From assembly GCA_007378985.1 (NCBI GenBank), contig VMHB01000003.1:92283-146911 (forward strand): a stretch of DNA of 54,629 nucleotides, given 5' to 3'. Source of the DNA: Parcubacteria group bacterium Greene0714_7. Its GTDB lineage: Bacteria; Patescibacteriota; Minisyncoccia; Phycocordibacterales; Phycocordibacteraceae. Below are positions 36,822 through 46,037 of the stretch, in pieces; position 1 is the stretch's first letter, and the number at the start of each line of letters is the position of its first letter. Made by a program: the position numbers and the translations under genes. The notes beneath the pieces are model-generated. The model was not told the DNA's origin, made no database searches, and was given only the letters and a program-made list of their open reading frames with translations.

Positions 36822-37769
36822 CTATAATGTCACTCCGACCTTTTTTCTCACCTCAGCCATTTTCGCGGAAGCAAGAGTGCGAGCTTTCTCGCCCCCTTCT
36901 TTTAATACGAGCCTTACATCCTCGTCGGAGATTGAGGCACGCTTCTCACGCATAGGGGCGATATAGGTGTCGATGTCTTCGATCAACGCCTCTTTAAGGT
37001 CTTTATATTTTCCTTTCTTCTCTTCATAAAGAGGCGTGAGTTCAGCGTCGGTCTTGTAGAGGGTATGTATCGCATACACATGCTCCGGCTTGTCGCCAGA
37101 CGAATCCGTTACGATAGACATCACGGCTTTTTGTATTTCATCTCGGGTGGCAAAAAGCGGAATTGTGTTTTTGTAACTCTTTGACATTTTTTGTCCATCA
37201 GTTCCGGGCACTACCCCCACCGTTTTACTTATCAACTCTTGCGGTTCCTTGAAGGTTGTACCGTAGGCGTTGTTAAATTTAGCAGCCGCTTCACGTGCAT
37301 ACTCGACGTGCTGGCGCTGATCTTCCCCTACCGGCACGATATCTGTGTCATACAAAAGAATGTCAGCGGCCATAAGCATTGGGTAGGTGAAAAGTCCGGC
37401 GTTTGCCTCGAGCCCTTTTGCAACTTTATCTTTATATGCATGTCCCAACTCTAAAAAGGATACCGTTACAAGGCAATCAAATATCCAGGCGAGCTCGGCG
37501 TGCTCAGGAACGCTCGATTGCTGGAAGAGAATGGCGTTATCAAGATTCAGTCCTGCGGCAAAATAATCTTTTGCATTTTCAACGATACTCTTTCGAAGTT
37601 CTTCCGGATTCCTGACGCTTGTGAGGGCATGGTAGTCCGCTACCATCAGAAGTCCTTCGTGGTCGGTGAAGAGGTCAACGATGGGTTTGATGGTGCCGAA
37701 GTAGTTGCCAATATGAAGAGCTCCAGATGGCTGAAGGCCAGTGAGGAGTCTCTTTTTCTTTTCTGACAT
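36822..37769 (-). CDS. trpS: Tryptophan--tRNA ligase
   Basis: LLTGLQPSGALHIGNYFGTIKPIVDL; GTDGQKMSKSYKNTIPLF. Confidence 0.97.
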   Translation of the reverse strand: MSEKKKRLLTGLQPSGALHIGNYFGTIKPIVDLFTDHEGLLMVADYHALTSVRNPEELRKSIVENAKDYFAAGLNLDNAILFQQSSVPEHAELAWIFDCLVTVSFLELGHAYKDKVAKGLEANAGLFTYPMLMAADILLYDTDIVPVGEDQRQHVEYAREAAAKFNNAYGTTFKEPQELISKTVGVVPGTDGQKMSKSYKNTIPLFATRDEIQKAVMSIVTDSSGDKPEHVYAIHTLYKTDAELTPLYEEKKGKYKDLKEALIEDIDTYIAPMREKRASISDEDVRLVLKEGGEKARTLASAKMAEVRKKVGVTL

Positions 37770-37821
37770 GCTGTCAATAATAGCAGAAAATGATCTAATT
37801 TTCAGAATCTCCCCCATTCAA

Positions 37822-37850
37822 AACAAAAGACCCTTTTGGGGTCTTTTGTT
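37822..37850. terminator. Intrinsic terminator
   Basis: aacaaaagaccc-tttt(g)-gggtcttttgtt. Confidence 0.88.
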
Positions 37851-37868
37851 AGCGAGCAGTGTGTTTGA

Positions 37869-38273
37869 TTATTTTGAAGCCTTCTTAGCTTTGACTGATT
37901 TCTTAGCTGAACCAGCTTTTTTTGGTGCTGATTTCTTCGTTGCCTTATGTGCTTTTTGAATATGACTCCATGAGCTTTTCAATTCACGGGCAACCTTGCT
38001 TACTTCGTCCGCTGTTGAGTCTTTCATTGAAGCATAGCGCTTCATTACTTCGTCAACGATTTTCAAATATACAGCGCGATCAATAGCCGCCATTTTTTCT
38101 ACAGCCTCCATTACTTCAGCGCGAGCTTTGAGCATCCAGCTTTTTGCCATCTTACGATGCTTTGCTGAGTGTTTAGCACCATAAAGCCAATATGCCCCTA
38201 CTGCTGCAGCAGCCGCTGCAGTTACGCCTGCAGCAATGCCTACCTTCATTCCTAGATTATTTTTTTGTTCCAT
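37869..38273 (-). CDS. Hypothetical Ala-rich TM protein with Lys-rich histone-H1-like tail
   Basis: TM GIAAGVTAAAAAAVGAYWLYG; C-terminal KKSAPKKAGSAKKSVKAKKASK. Confidence 0.75.
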   Translation of the reverse strand: MEQKNNLGMKVGIAAGVTAAAAAAVGAYWLYGAKHSAKHRKMAKSWMLKARAEVMEAVEKMAAIDRAVYLKIVDEVMKRYASMKDSTADEVSKVARELKSSWSHIQKAHKATKKSAPKKAGSAKKSVKAKKASK

Positions 38274-38307
38274 TGCTGTTTTATTATTTTAATATTTTTC
38301 AATTATA

Positions 38308-38604
38308 TCACATCGTTTTTTCTGCCTTCTTTTTCTTAGGATGAGGAATCCAGCTTGCTATAAAGGCAAGAATCATGTCAGCAATTGAGCCTACTTTGGT
38401 ACCTTTATGTTTCAAATCAGTACGGAGTGTCTCAAAATCAACCTCAAGTTTGCCCGCTGCATTTTTTGCTTTCGTAGATATTTCACGTACATCTCTGAGT
38501 ATTTGAATTACATACCAAGAGGCAACAAGAAATGCTCCAGTACCGAGAACTACGGCAATTGCAGTAATGAAAAAGAAAATATCTGCCTGTATGAGTGTGT
38601 TCAT
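38308..38604 (-). CDS. Hypothetical single-TM protein (DUF948-like layout)
   Basis: 98 aa, TM then amphipathic helix; TATACT box 7 nt before ATG. Confidence 0.65.
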   Translation of the reverse strand: MNTLIQADIFFFITAIAVVLGTGAFLVASWYVIQILRDVREISTKAKNAAGKLEVDFETLRTDLKHKGTKVGSIADMILAFIASWIPHPKKKKAEKTM

Positions 38605-38651
38605 TCCGCTCAGTATACCTTGGAAAAATTCAGCGAGTTATTTTTACTATT

Positions 38652-38680
38652 TTGACAAAAATAGTAAAAAATGCGATAAT
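38652..38680 (+). promoter_or_regulatory. Promoter TTGACA-17-GATAAT
   Basis: TTGACA 38652-38657, GATAAT 38675-38680, ATG at 38687. Confidence 0.8.
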
Positions 38681-38686
38681 AAAGAA

Positions 38687-39562
38687 ATGGCACGAGAAGT
38701 TTTTGAAAAGGAACATTCTCCCTCTTACGCTGAGACAGAGAGCTACCACGGAGGTCCCGAGGTCGAAAGTGCATTGCATTTGGAAGAAGGAACATCTTTA
38801 AAAGGTAGGAATATCTATTTCGGGGGCAACTTGCCTGGTCGATGGGATTTTGGAAATGAGATGGTACGTCGAGGAGCTCGCGTCACCATGCGTGATGTCG
38901 GCGTGTTTGCAAACCCTTTGACACGCCCAGGGAAGCGAGCTCCAGAATTCAAAAAAAAGAATCGTTTCGATCAAGTAGTTATCTATATGGGACTTGCCTT
39001 CTACAAAGGTAAGGCTTTGGAGAATATTTTGAATGCGAGCATAGATACCGTTAACTTTAAAAATAAAGGAGAATTTAAGGCCATAACCCTCGACTTTACT
39101 TCTATGGAAAACGCAACTCCTGCGAATGCTTCCGAAGTAGCACTACACGCTCTTATGCATCGTTTTTTTCAAGCAGGAGGCTTCGATTCTCATCAAGGGT
39201 CTGTAACTCGAAAAACAATTCAAAATGTTTTAGAGAAAAGAGGTTTGGATTCTAAGCTCGTAGTAGAGGAAGCAATTCATATGCGTCCGACCGGATCTGG
39301 TGGTTGGGGTGAACTCTACGACCTATCGGGGATGCTGGCAGAGCAAAGCGGAGAAGCAGCTCTCGGAATGAGCAGGGTTCCACCTTTGATCCGAGCTCTA
39401 TTTTTGAATGGAAAGATTAAAGAATATCAAGAGCTTGAGAGATCATTTAAAGCAGTCCAGGAGGAAATTAAAATTCTTGCTAAAAATAAAACAACCACCC
39501 CCACTGGCACCCCACCTACAATTCATACTGTCACTGTCAAGACAAGAGAGGAAGTTCCATGA
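38687..39562 (+). CDS. Hypothetical protein of unknown family
   Basis: MAREVFEKEHSPSYAETESYHGG...; promoter position excludes the track's upstream start at 38567. Confidence 0.75.
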   Translation: MAREVFEKEHSPSYAETESYHGGPEVESALHLEEGTSLKGRNIYFGGNLPGRWDFGNEMVRRGARVTMRDVGVFANPLTRPGKRAPEFKKKNRFDQVVIYMGLAFYKGKALENILNASIDTVNFKNKGEFKAITLDFTSMENATPANASEVALHALMHRFFQAGGFDSHQGSVTRKTIQNVLEKRGLDSKLVVEEAIHMRPTGSGGWGELYDLSGMLAEQSGEAALGMSRVPPLIRALFLNGKIKEYQELERSFKAVQEEIKILAKNKTTTPTGTPPTIHTVTVKTREEVP

Positions 39563-41177
39563 TGAAGGTGGAGCCTTTACCGGCACCTTCAGATTCTGCC
39601 CAGATTTTTCCTTTGTGAGCCTCTACGTGAGCCTTGGTGACGAAGAGTCCTACGCCCGTTGAAGCAGGGTTAATACGCTTAGAATCTTCACCTGGTCTGA
39701 AGAGCTGGAAGAGGTTTTTGAGAGTGTCTTCTGTCATGCCAACCCCAGTGTCTTTAAGTGAAATACGAGCAACAGTGCCGATGCACTTCACACTAAGATT
39801 CATCTCTCCTGTTGGTGTGTACTTAATGGTGTTATCCAGAAGATTATTCAAGACTTCATTCATCTTTGAGACATCAATTTTCGCTTTCACGCCATCGAGA
39901 GCTGGATCGTAGGTTGCACTTAATTTCAATCCTTTCTTTTCAGCGTTCGGAGTGAACGCCATTACTGCATTTTTTATAAGTGGCACAAGCTCAATGTCTA
40001 CAAAATCGTATTTCATTCTCCCCTGTTCGATACGCGACACATCGAGATAGGTTTCCACTGACTTCGCCATGTCGGTTGCCCTATCAAAAACTTGCTGTAA
40101 ACCTTCCTTTCCTGCCGGTGCCAAAACCCCGTAAGAGCCATCCAAAAGCAGTGAAATAAAGTTACGAATGATAGTTAAAGGAGCGCGAAGGTCATGAGAC
40201 GCCATTGAGAGAAATTGTGATTTAAGTCTGTCGAGTTCTTTGAGTTTGTCGTTCGCAACTCTCAAATCAGCGGCGAGTAGTTCAATATGCTCTCGCTGCT
40301 CGACTTCTTTTGTTACACCTCGAATCAGTAGTATTCCAAAAGACAGAACAAGGAGAAATTCGCTTACGCGAAAAATTAATAAATGCGTTTCTTTTGAAAA
40401 GATTATTTCACCAAAAATTACCACAGCTAAAAAGGCCGTCAGAATCGCGACTGCCGCGGCTTTGGCGTTGAGAAATTTATATCGTAGCAATGCCAATGAT
40501 GCTGCAAATATAAAAGGAAATATGAATAGAGCCCCAAACTTGAGAAACGAAGGATTATCAAAAAATGCTGGGAGTACAAAGTTAAAAGTAATAAGAAGCG
40601 TAAATGTAATAACAATACCAGCAAGAATGACGCGCATTGGCGTGCGCTCCTGTGGTTTGGTTTTTTTAAATTTTGAAATGAAATGCACTAAACCTCCCAC
40701 AAGACAGAAAAATACAAATATACCAAAAATCACTATTCCAGGACCATTTACAATTGTTGCGATAGATCCATCTGAGGTAAGAGTGCCTATGCGTGTAAAT
40801 ACAAACGGGGATAAATTCAAAATTGAAACGCAAACCGCACAAAGAAATAGCCAGATCTGGGTTGTTTTTTTAAATGGTATTTTATGTTCTGGAAAGGTAG
40901 AGAGGAATAAAAAAAGACTAAATACAAACCACGCAGCGCTCGCGATTACTCCTCGAATAATCCAAAAAGCGGTATCAGCAACCTGTGTTTGATAAAACAG
41001 ATAGTTGAGCACGCTCCATGCTATTGAAGTGAAGCAGAAAAATAAAAAGATTGTATTTGAGCTACTTTTTGTATTAGAAAAATACACAACTGCACCTAAT
41101 ACAGCCATGAAGGCAATGATAACGCCGACAGTCAAAAGTTCTAGATTAACAAATGCCGATAAAGAAAAAACCATCAC
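39537..41177 (-). CDS. Membrane sensor histidine kinase
   Basis: N-terminal multi-TM; HisKA QFLSMASHDLRAPLTIIRNF; HATPase NLLDNTIKYTP, DTGVGM, STGVGLFVTK. Confidence 0.95.
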   Translation of the reverse strand: MMVFSLSAFVNLELLTVGVIIAFMAVLGAVVYFSNTKSSSNTIFLFFCFTSIAWSVLNYLFYQTQVADTAFWIIRGVIASAAWFVFSLFLFLSTFPEHKIPFKKTTQIWLFLCAVCVSILNLSPFVFTRIGTLTSDGSIATIVNGPGIVIFGIFVFFCLVGGLVHFISKFKKTKPQERTPMRVILAGIVITFTLLITFNFVLPAFFDNPSFLKFGALFIFPFIFAASLALLRYKFLNAKAAAVAILTAFLAVVIFGEIIFSKETHLLIFRVSEFLLVLSFGILLIRGVTKEVEQREHIELLAADLRVANDKLKELDRLKSQFLSMASHDLRAPLTIIRNFISLLLDGSYGVLAPAGKEGLQQVFDRATDMAKSVETYLDVSRIEQGRMKYDFVDIELVPLIKNAVMAFTPNAEKKGLKLSATYDPALDGVKAKIDVSKMNEVLNNLLDNTIKYTPTGEMNLSVKCIGTVARISLKDTGVGMTEDTLKNLFQLFRPGEDSKRINPASTGVGLFVTKAHVEAHKGKIWAESEGAGKGSTFIMELPLLS

Positions 41178-41178
41178 C

Positions 41179-42240
41179 TTACACTATAACAGGGGGCAGG
41201 CGTCGAGAGCGGGCACTGGCAGGTTTACTGTGTCCAAACCGCATAAGAAATGCTAGGTGTGAGTCTCTAGGGGCATCAAATGCATTAAATACTTTTTGAT
41301 ATGAATCAAGAATTTGTTTTTCAAAGTTTTTTGGAATAGGCCTTAAGTCATTAACTTCAGCCCGATGTGTTAAAAACATTAAACCCGTTACGGGTTGCAC
41401 GGCGATACCCAATGCCGTTGCTTCGAGCCATACCCGTTGCATTAGTTCACCAACCTGGACATATGCTTCAGGAGTTCTTTTGTTAATAAATATGCCGCCA
41501 TATATTGCAGAGTCACGATATACACTAGCCATTTGAGCCGCTATTTTTTTAGATAACCCAATAGATCTGTTGAGTGTGTCTGTTACTTTCCAATGTTTAA
41601 GAATGCGCATTGCAAATTGTGCAGGAGGCGGCAACTCTAACGACTTAATGTATAGACCTTCTATACCGGACTCGTTATCTTTTTTGTCCCATAAAATATC
41701 TTTAAAAAACAGGTGATGAAGTTCGGGAACCTGCAAAGCTATATCTTCCATGGTAGCAAGTGCCTTCCCCACCTCTTTTTTATCGACAGCGTCTTTTGAA
41801 AATACAAACGACACACTTGGCGAAATACTGTGTGTACTTAACAGTAGTGTTTTCTTATCAGATTCTGAAAGAGGTTTTTTTGAATAGTGTTTTCGGTTGC
41901 AACCACGCTTCGATATTGTTTCATAAAGCGTGTTTACAGCCTCTTTTGTTTCAGAAAATATAATTTCCGCTACGCAATTATTTTTTTCTGGAAAATAATT
42001 TACCGATATAGCAAGGGCCTTAGACGCTGCAATGATGCGTATATTTTGTATGAGAGCACCATGAGCAACATAGGAACCTGTTTGTTGGTAATTTAAAATA
42101 GGATTATCTTTTCCTGGTATATTCCAAATTCGAATTGTATTTCCTGAAAGAATAGAAAACTTCCAAGGTTGTGAGTTGTCACCCGACGGAGCAAAAACAG
42201 CATGAGCGAGTATCTCCTCTAGCGTTCTTCGTTCTGTCAT
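41179..42240 (-). CDS. Nitroreductase-like (Acg-type) FMN oxidoreductase
   Basis: LEEILAHAVFAPSGDNSQPWKFSI; C-terminal GELMQRVWLEATALGIAVQPVTGLMFL. Confidence 0.8.
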   Translation of the reverse strand: MTERRTLEEILAHAVFAPSGDNSQPWKFSILSGNTIRIWNIPGKDNPILNYQQTGSYVAHGALIQNIRIIAASKALAISVNYFPEKNNCVAEIIFSETKEAVNTLYETISKRGCNRKHYSKKPLSESDKKTLLLSTHSISPSVSFVFSKDAVDKKEVGKALATMEDIALQVPELHHLFFKDILWDKKDNESGIEGLYIKSLELPPPAQFAMRILKHWKVTDTLNRSIGLSKKIAAQMASVYRDSAIYGGIFINKRTPEAYVQVGELMQRVWLEATALGIAVQPVTGLMFLTHRAEVNDLRPIPKNFEKQILDSYQKVFNAFDAPRDSHLAFLMRFGHSKPASARSRRLPPVIV

Positions 42241-42245
42241 ACTGT

Positions 42246-43289
42246 CTAATTATTACTAAATATCTTTTCTAAGTTGACATCTATTTTCCCTGAACGAATA
42301 GGAAGCCCGAGAACAATTTGTTTTACTGCAAAGGCAACCACTACGCCAGAGAGGGTTGCCGCATCGCCTAGTTGTGGCCATGAATAAAGAGTTTTCCCAA
42401 CTTCAGCGAGAGAAGACATCATACGAGGTACTATCATCTCTGCCCCAGCTATTTTTGTTGCAAGTCTAGGTAATTCTTCCGGAGGAAATGCCTTAAACTC
42501 ATTGAGAGTGATATCTCCTATTAAGCCATTAAAAAGATATGTTTCTTTGTCTAAGTCAAAACGCTCAATATCGACAATAACCCCATCACCGTTATCTGTC
42601 GCCATCACAACAGGTATACCTCTTTTGCGGGCCTCTTCGCGAAGAAATATTTTTGTTTCCAGGTGGTCAGTCTCTTCTACTAGCACATCAACACCTCTTA
42701 GAAAACTATCAATATTTTCTGAGGTAACCCCCTCAGCGTATTCTTCAACTTCTCCATAAGGATCCATTTGGTAGATGTACTCTCTCGCAACAGTGGTCTT
42801 CTTTTGTCCCACTTTACTAAAGTCGTACCGTACACGATTCATATTTGACCCCGATAAGGTATCGGGGTCAGCAATTTTTATGTACCTACTCATACCCATC
42901 ATGTTGAGTGTAAGCGCACAGTGACTCCCTACACTCATTCCAGCAATAGCTATTCGCGAGTCTCGTAGTTTTTTCTGTTCGTCGGTTGTAATTAAATTCC
43001 TATTTCGGGTTGTGCGAAGTTCTTGGTGTTCAGTGTCAGAAAGGTAATGCACGAGTTGGTTATTCCAGGGAAAGTAAAACCAAGAACCAGATTCCTCCAT
43101 GCTATGACTACCAATATGCTCATTTATGAACAGTTCAAACTCTTCCGTGTAGTTCTTATTGAATTTAAACCGCGGATTTCTTATGAGAAACAAATCTTCC
43201 AAGAGCTCTCGATACACATCAATGACTAAAGCGTTCTTTGTATTTAGAGTCTGGTCTACATCTTTGAATTGTATAGGTTCAGGTTTCAT
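42246..43289 (-). CDS. ThiF/MoeB/HesA (E1-like) family protein
   Basis: DSRIAIAGMSVGSHCALTLNMMGMSRYIKIADPDTLSGSNMNRVRYDFSKVGQKKTTVAREYIYQMDPY; ATGA overlap with upstream gene. Confidence 0.88.
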   Translation of the reverse strand: MKPEPIQFKDVDQTLNTKNALVIDVYRELLEDLFLIRNPRFKFNKNYTEEFELFINEHIGSHSMEESGSWFYFPWNNQLVHYLSDTEHQELRTTRNRNLITTDEQKKLRDSRIAIAGMSVGSHCALTLNMMGMSRYIKIADPDTLSGSNMNRVRYDFSKVGQKKTTVAREYIYQMDPYGEVEEYAEGVTSENIDSFLRGVDVLVEETDHLETKIFLREEARKRGIPVVMATDNGDGVIVDIERFDLDKETYLFNGLIGDITLNEFKAFPPEELPRLATKIAGAEMIVPRMMSSLAEVGKTLYSWPQLGDAATLSGVVVAFAVKQIVLGLPIRSGKIDVNLEKIFSNN

Positions 43290-44776
43290 ATTTTTTTGAC
43301 CCATTTTTGTTTTATGCCAACAGGAAAATGAGTAGGATCGCCCAAGTCCCAAAACACTAGTTTGGGGTTTGCACGCTTACCCAGCATATCGGATAATTCC
43401 CTAAATTCCGAATTGAAAGTGCGCAGATGATTAGTTACAGTATGTAAAAGAAGGTCGCGTTCAACTATGCTCATCTTTCTGTTTCGCTTTTGTTCAAGGT
43501 GTATCTCTAAGTATTGATTTTTTTCTTTATCAAATACAGTAATCAGTGTGAACTTCCCTGTCAGAAATTTTTGGAATCTCTTTTCTAAGAGTACCTCACG
43601 AATCGTTTCAGGATAGATTTGAAGGCCGTAGAGGGTAGTAGAAAGATCGGTGCGCTCATACACAAAGACAAACGGTAGTTCGTATAGTTTTATTTTATGT
43701 TTTTTTGCTTCTTTCTCTAAATCAACTCCTGCTTCCTTTAAAATTTCTTTAAGTTCAGCAAATGAGTAGGTCCCTCCATGGTCTCCAACCGCATAGCGAA
43801 CAAGAGGTACTTCGCTATCACCCGTAAGAACTATTTCACCTTTAATTGTCTCAAAATATACGAAGTGAGGATTGTATTGAGCTAATGTTGGCGTGCGATG
43901 AATTTTCCCAAAAACTTTTTCAGCAAGAGAAGGGTTTCCAAGAACGAGACGTCTAATCAGAATTGAAGTTGGACTTTCGAACGCCATCGCGCCAATATCC
44001 GCTGTTCCATAGATATTTAATGTATCGGTGTGTATGTTATTCAAATCTACTTTCTTGGCTAGATATTCCCTAAACGTTTCAGTAAAAGCTTCTGCAGCAA
44101 AAATAAATTTAATATTGAGTTTTTTGGTTTCAATACCCTCTTCTTCAGCTTCGTCAATAACATCTTTAGTGAATGGAGGATATCCAACAAGAATAGTTTG
44201 GTCATACTGAGGAGAAAGTTCGCGGAGTGCATTAAAAATTTCTTTTTTATTCACCCCTGGTGTTATGAGAGAAAGAGTACCGATGCGTTCATTAACAAAC
44301 TCAAACGCTTTATATGTAATAAGACCTCCAATCCAAACACCCATTCCGAAACCAACAATAACAAGGGTTTTTTGTTTTTTATATTGAGCGGAAATTGCCT
44401 TTAAATATAGTTCTAGAAGTATTGAATATTCCCAATCCAAATGTGCATTGCGAGGGAAATAAAATGGTTTTCCTGTTGAACCAGATGTTGCAGAAAAAAC
44501 GATTGCACCAGCGAGGTTTGAATATGAAAGGCTTTTGAGCGGGAAAGTCCGCAGATATCTCTTCTTATCAGTAGTAGGTATTTTTTCAAATTCTTTCCAA
44601 TTTATTGTTTTTGGAACACGGATGCCATTTGTCTTTAAAAATGTTTTATATGCGGGAATAGAATGATAGCTTTTTTTGAATACACGAAGAGCAGTGCTCC
44701 TGCCGGTTTTTTCCCAAAAAACTGATTTTTTTGTAACAATATCCTTTAGAATTTTGTTTGCCTCTTTCTTAGTCAT
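43286..44776 (-). CDS. PaaK/CapK-like adenylate-forming ligase
   Basis: AIVFSATSGSTGKPFYFPRNAHLDWEY (AMP-binding P-loop); IYGTADIGAMAFES; VRYAVGDHG. Confidence 0.85.
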   Translation of the reverse strand: MTKKEANKILKDIVTKKSVFWEKTGRSTALRVFKKSYHSIPAYKTFLKTNGIRVPKTINWKEFEKIPTTDKKRYLRTFPLKSLSYSNLAGAIVFSATSGSTGKPFYFPRNAHLDWEYSILLELYLKAISAQYKKQKTLVIVGFGMGVWIGGLITYKAFEFVNERIGTLSLITPGVNKKEIFNALRELSPQYDQTILVGYPPFTKDVIDEAEEEGIETKKLNIKFIFAAEAFTETFREYLAKKVDLNNIHTDTLNIYGTADIGAMAFESPTSILIRRLVLGNPSLAEKVFGKIHRTPTLAQYNPHFVYFETIKGEIVLTGDSEVPLVRYAVGDHGGTYSFAELKEILKEAGVDLEKEAKKHKIKLYELPFVFVYERTDLSTTLYGLQIYPETIREVLLEKRFQKFLTGKFTLITVFDKEKNQYLEIHLEQKRNRKMSIVERDLLLHTVTNHLRTFNSEFRELSDMLGKRANPKLVFWDLGDPTHFPVGIKQKWVKKI

Positions 44777-45842
44777 AAGTTTTTTGAAACCGCTCTTCCG
44801 CTAATGCATCGGCGACCTCGCCTGTAGGAATAGAGTCCCTAATAGAAGTTTCTATTATTTTTTCAACAGTATTTCTAATACGCTTAATATCTGACTCTAC
44901 GCGTTCTTGTGAGTATCCTAATGGATGTAACTCGTCAGCAACGCTAATGAGTCCGCCGGCGTTTGCTACATAATCCGGAACATAGAGTATTCCAGCTTCA
45001 AAGAGAGCTTGCCCGTCCTCCTGTGTTGTTAATTGATTGTTAGCTGCACCGCAAATAATTTTTGTTTTCAGGTTTGGAATAGTATCTTTATTAAACTCGT
45101 TACCCATGGCGCACGGCGAATATATGTCAGATTCGATTGTGTGTATGATTGCAGAATCAACTATTTCAATGGTGGGATGATTCTTCAGCGCGCGTTCAAT
45201 TCGTTCAGGAACAATATCAGCTCCTATCAATTTTGCGCCAGTCTTCTCGAGAAGTGCACATAAATCAATACCTACCCCACCCAAGCCTTTGATAGCAATT
45301 TTCTTACCTTCAAAAGATGCGGAGCCTGTTTGCATTGCTAGCGCTCCTTCCATAGCATAGAAGACACTGAGTGCCGCCCACCGTGCTGGGAGACCGCCCA
45401 CTTTAGGTCTACCCACTATGGTATTTGAATGTTGTTCAAGTATCTGTATGTCGTGCTCATTAAGTCCTACATCTTCTCCAGTATAAAAAGGCTCACCTAA
45501 CTCTGCGAGAGCCTTTGCGTAGGCAGTAAGTATTGCGTCTTTATCTCCCTCACCGTCTTTTGGTGCAAGAATCACACCTTTTGCTCCTCCGAATGATACT
45601 TCTGCAATGGCACATTTGTATGTCATTGCACGGGACAGACGGAGAGAATCCCTCAAGGCATCCTCTTCTTTCTGGTAGTGCCAATAACGTGTTCCTCCTA
45701 TAGCAGGACCACGATTTGTATTGTGAATCGAAATAAATGCCAAAAGTCCACTTGCAGAATCTTCAATGCGTAAGACTCTCTTATGGGTATCAAATTCGGG
45801 AAATGTATTTACATCAACAGAGGTAATGCTCAAATTTGACAT
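44769..45842 (-). CDS. Leu/Phe/Val/Glu dehydrogenase family protein
   Basis: NRGPAIGGTRYWHYQKEEDALRDSLRLSRAMTYKCAIAEVSFGGAKGVI; GEDVGLNEHDI; KIAIKGLGGVGIDL; YVANAGGLISVADEL. Confidence 0.92.
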   Translation of the reverse strand: MSNLSITSVDVNTFPEFDTHKRVLRIEDSASGLLAFISIHNTNRGPAIGGTRYWHYQKEEDALRDSLRLSRAMTYKCAIAEVSFGGAKGVILAPKDGEGDKDAILTAYAKALAELGEPFYTGEDVGLNEHDIQILEQHSNTIVGRPKVGGLPARWAALSVFYAMEGALAMQTGSASFEGKKIAIKGLGGVGIDLCALLEKTGAKLIGADIVPERIERALKNHPTIEIVDSAIIHTIESDIYSPCAMGNEFNKDTIPNLKTKIICGAANNQLTTQEDGQALFEAGILYVPDYVANAGGLISVADELHPLGYSQERVESDIKRIRNTVEKIIETSIRDSIPTGEVADALAEERFQKTYD

Positions 45843-46037
45843 GAATTATAAAATTTTTAGTAAATCTCCGAGCTCACTTAAAAAGAGAAAGCCTTCAGAA
45901 AAAATGAATCAAGAATTTTATCTTATCACGGAATTTAGCTTCATAAGTCAAGGTACAGACATAGTATAGTATGAATGAACACACACCACAAAAACAATAC
46001 CTACTTTTACCTGATACGCTGTTGGGAGCACAAAGCT

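Noticed and set aside
40240-40992. 250-aa plus-strand ORF
   Set aside because: Lies wholly antisense to the clear sensor histidine kinase; low-complexity Ser/Arg/Lys composition typical of a shadow ORF.
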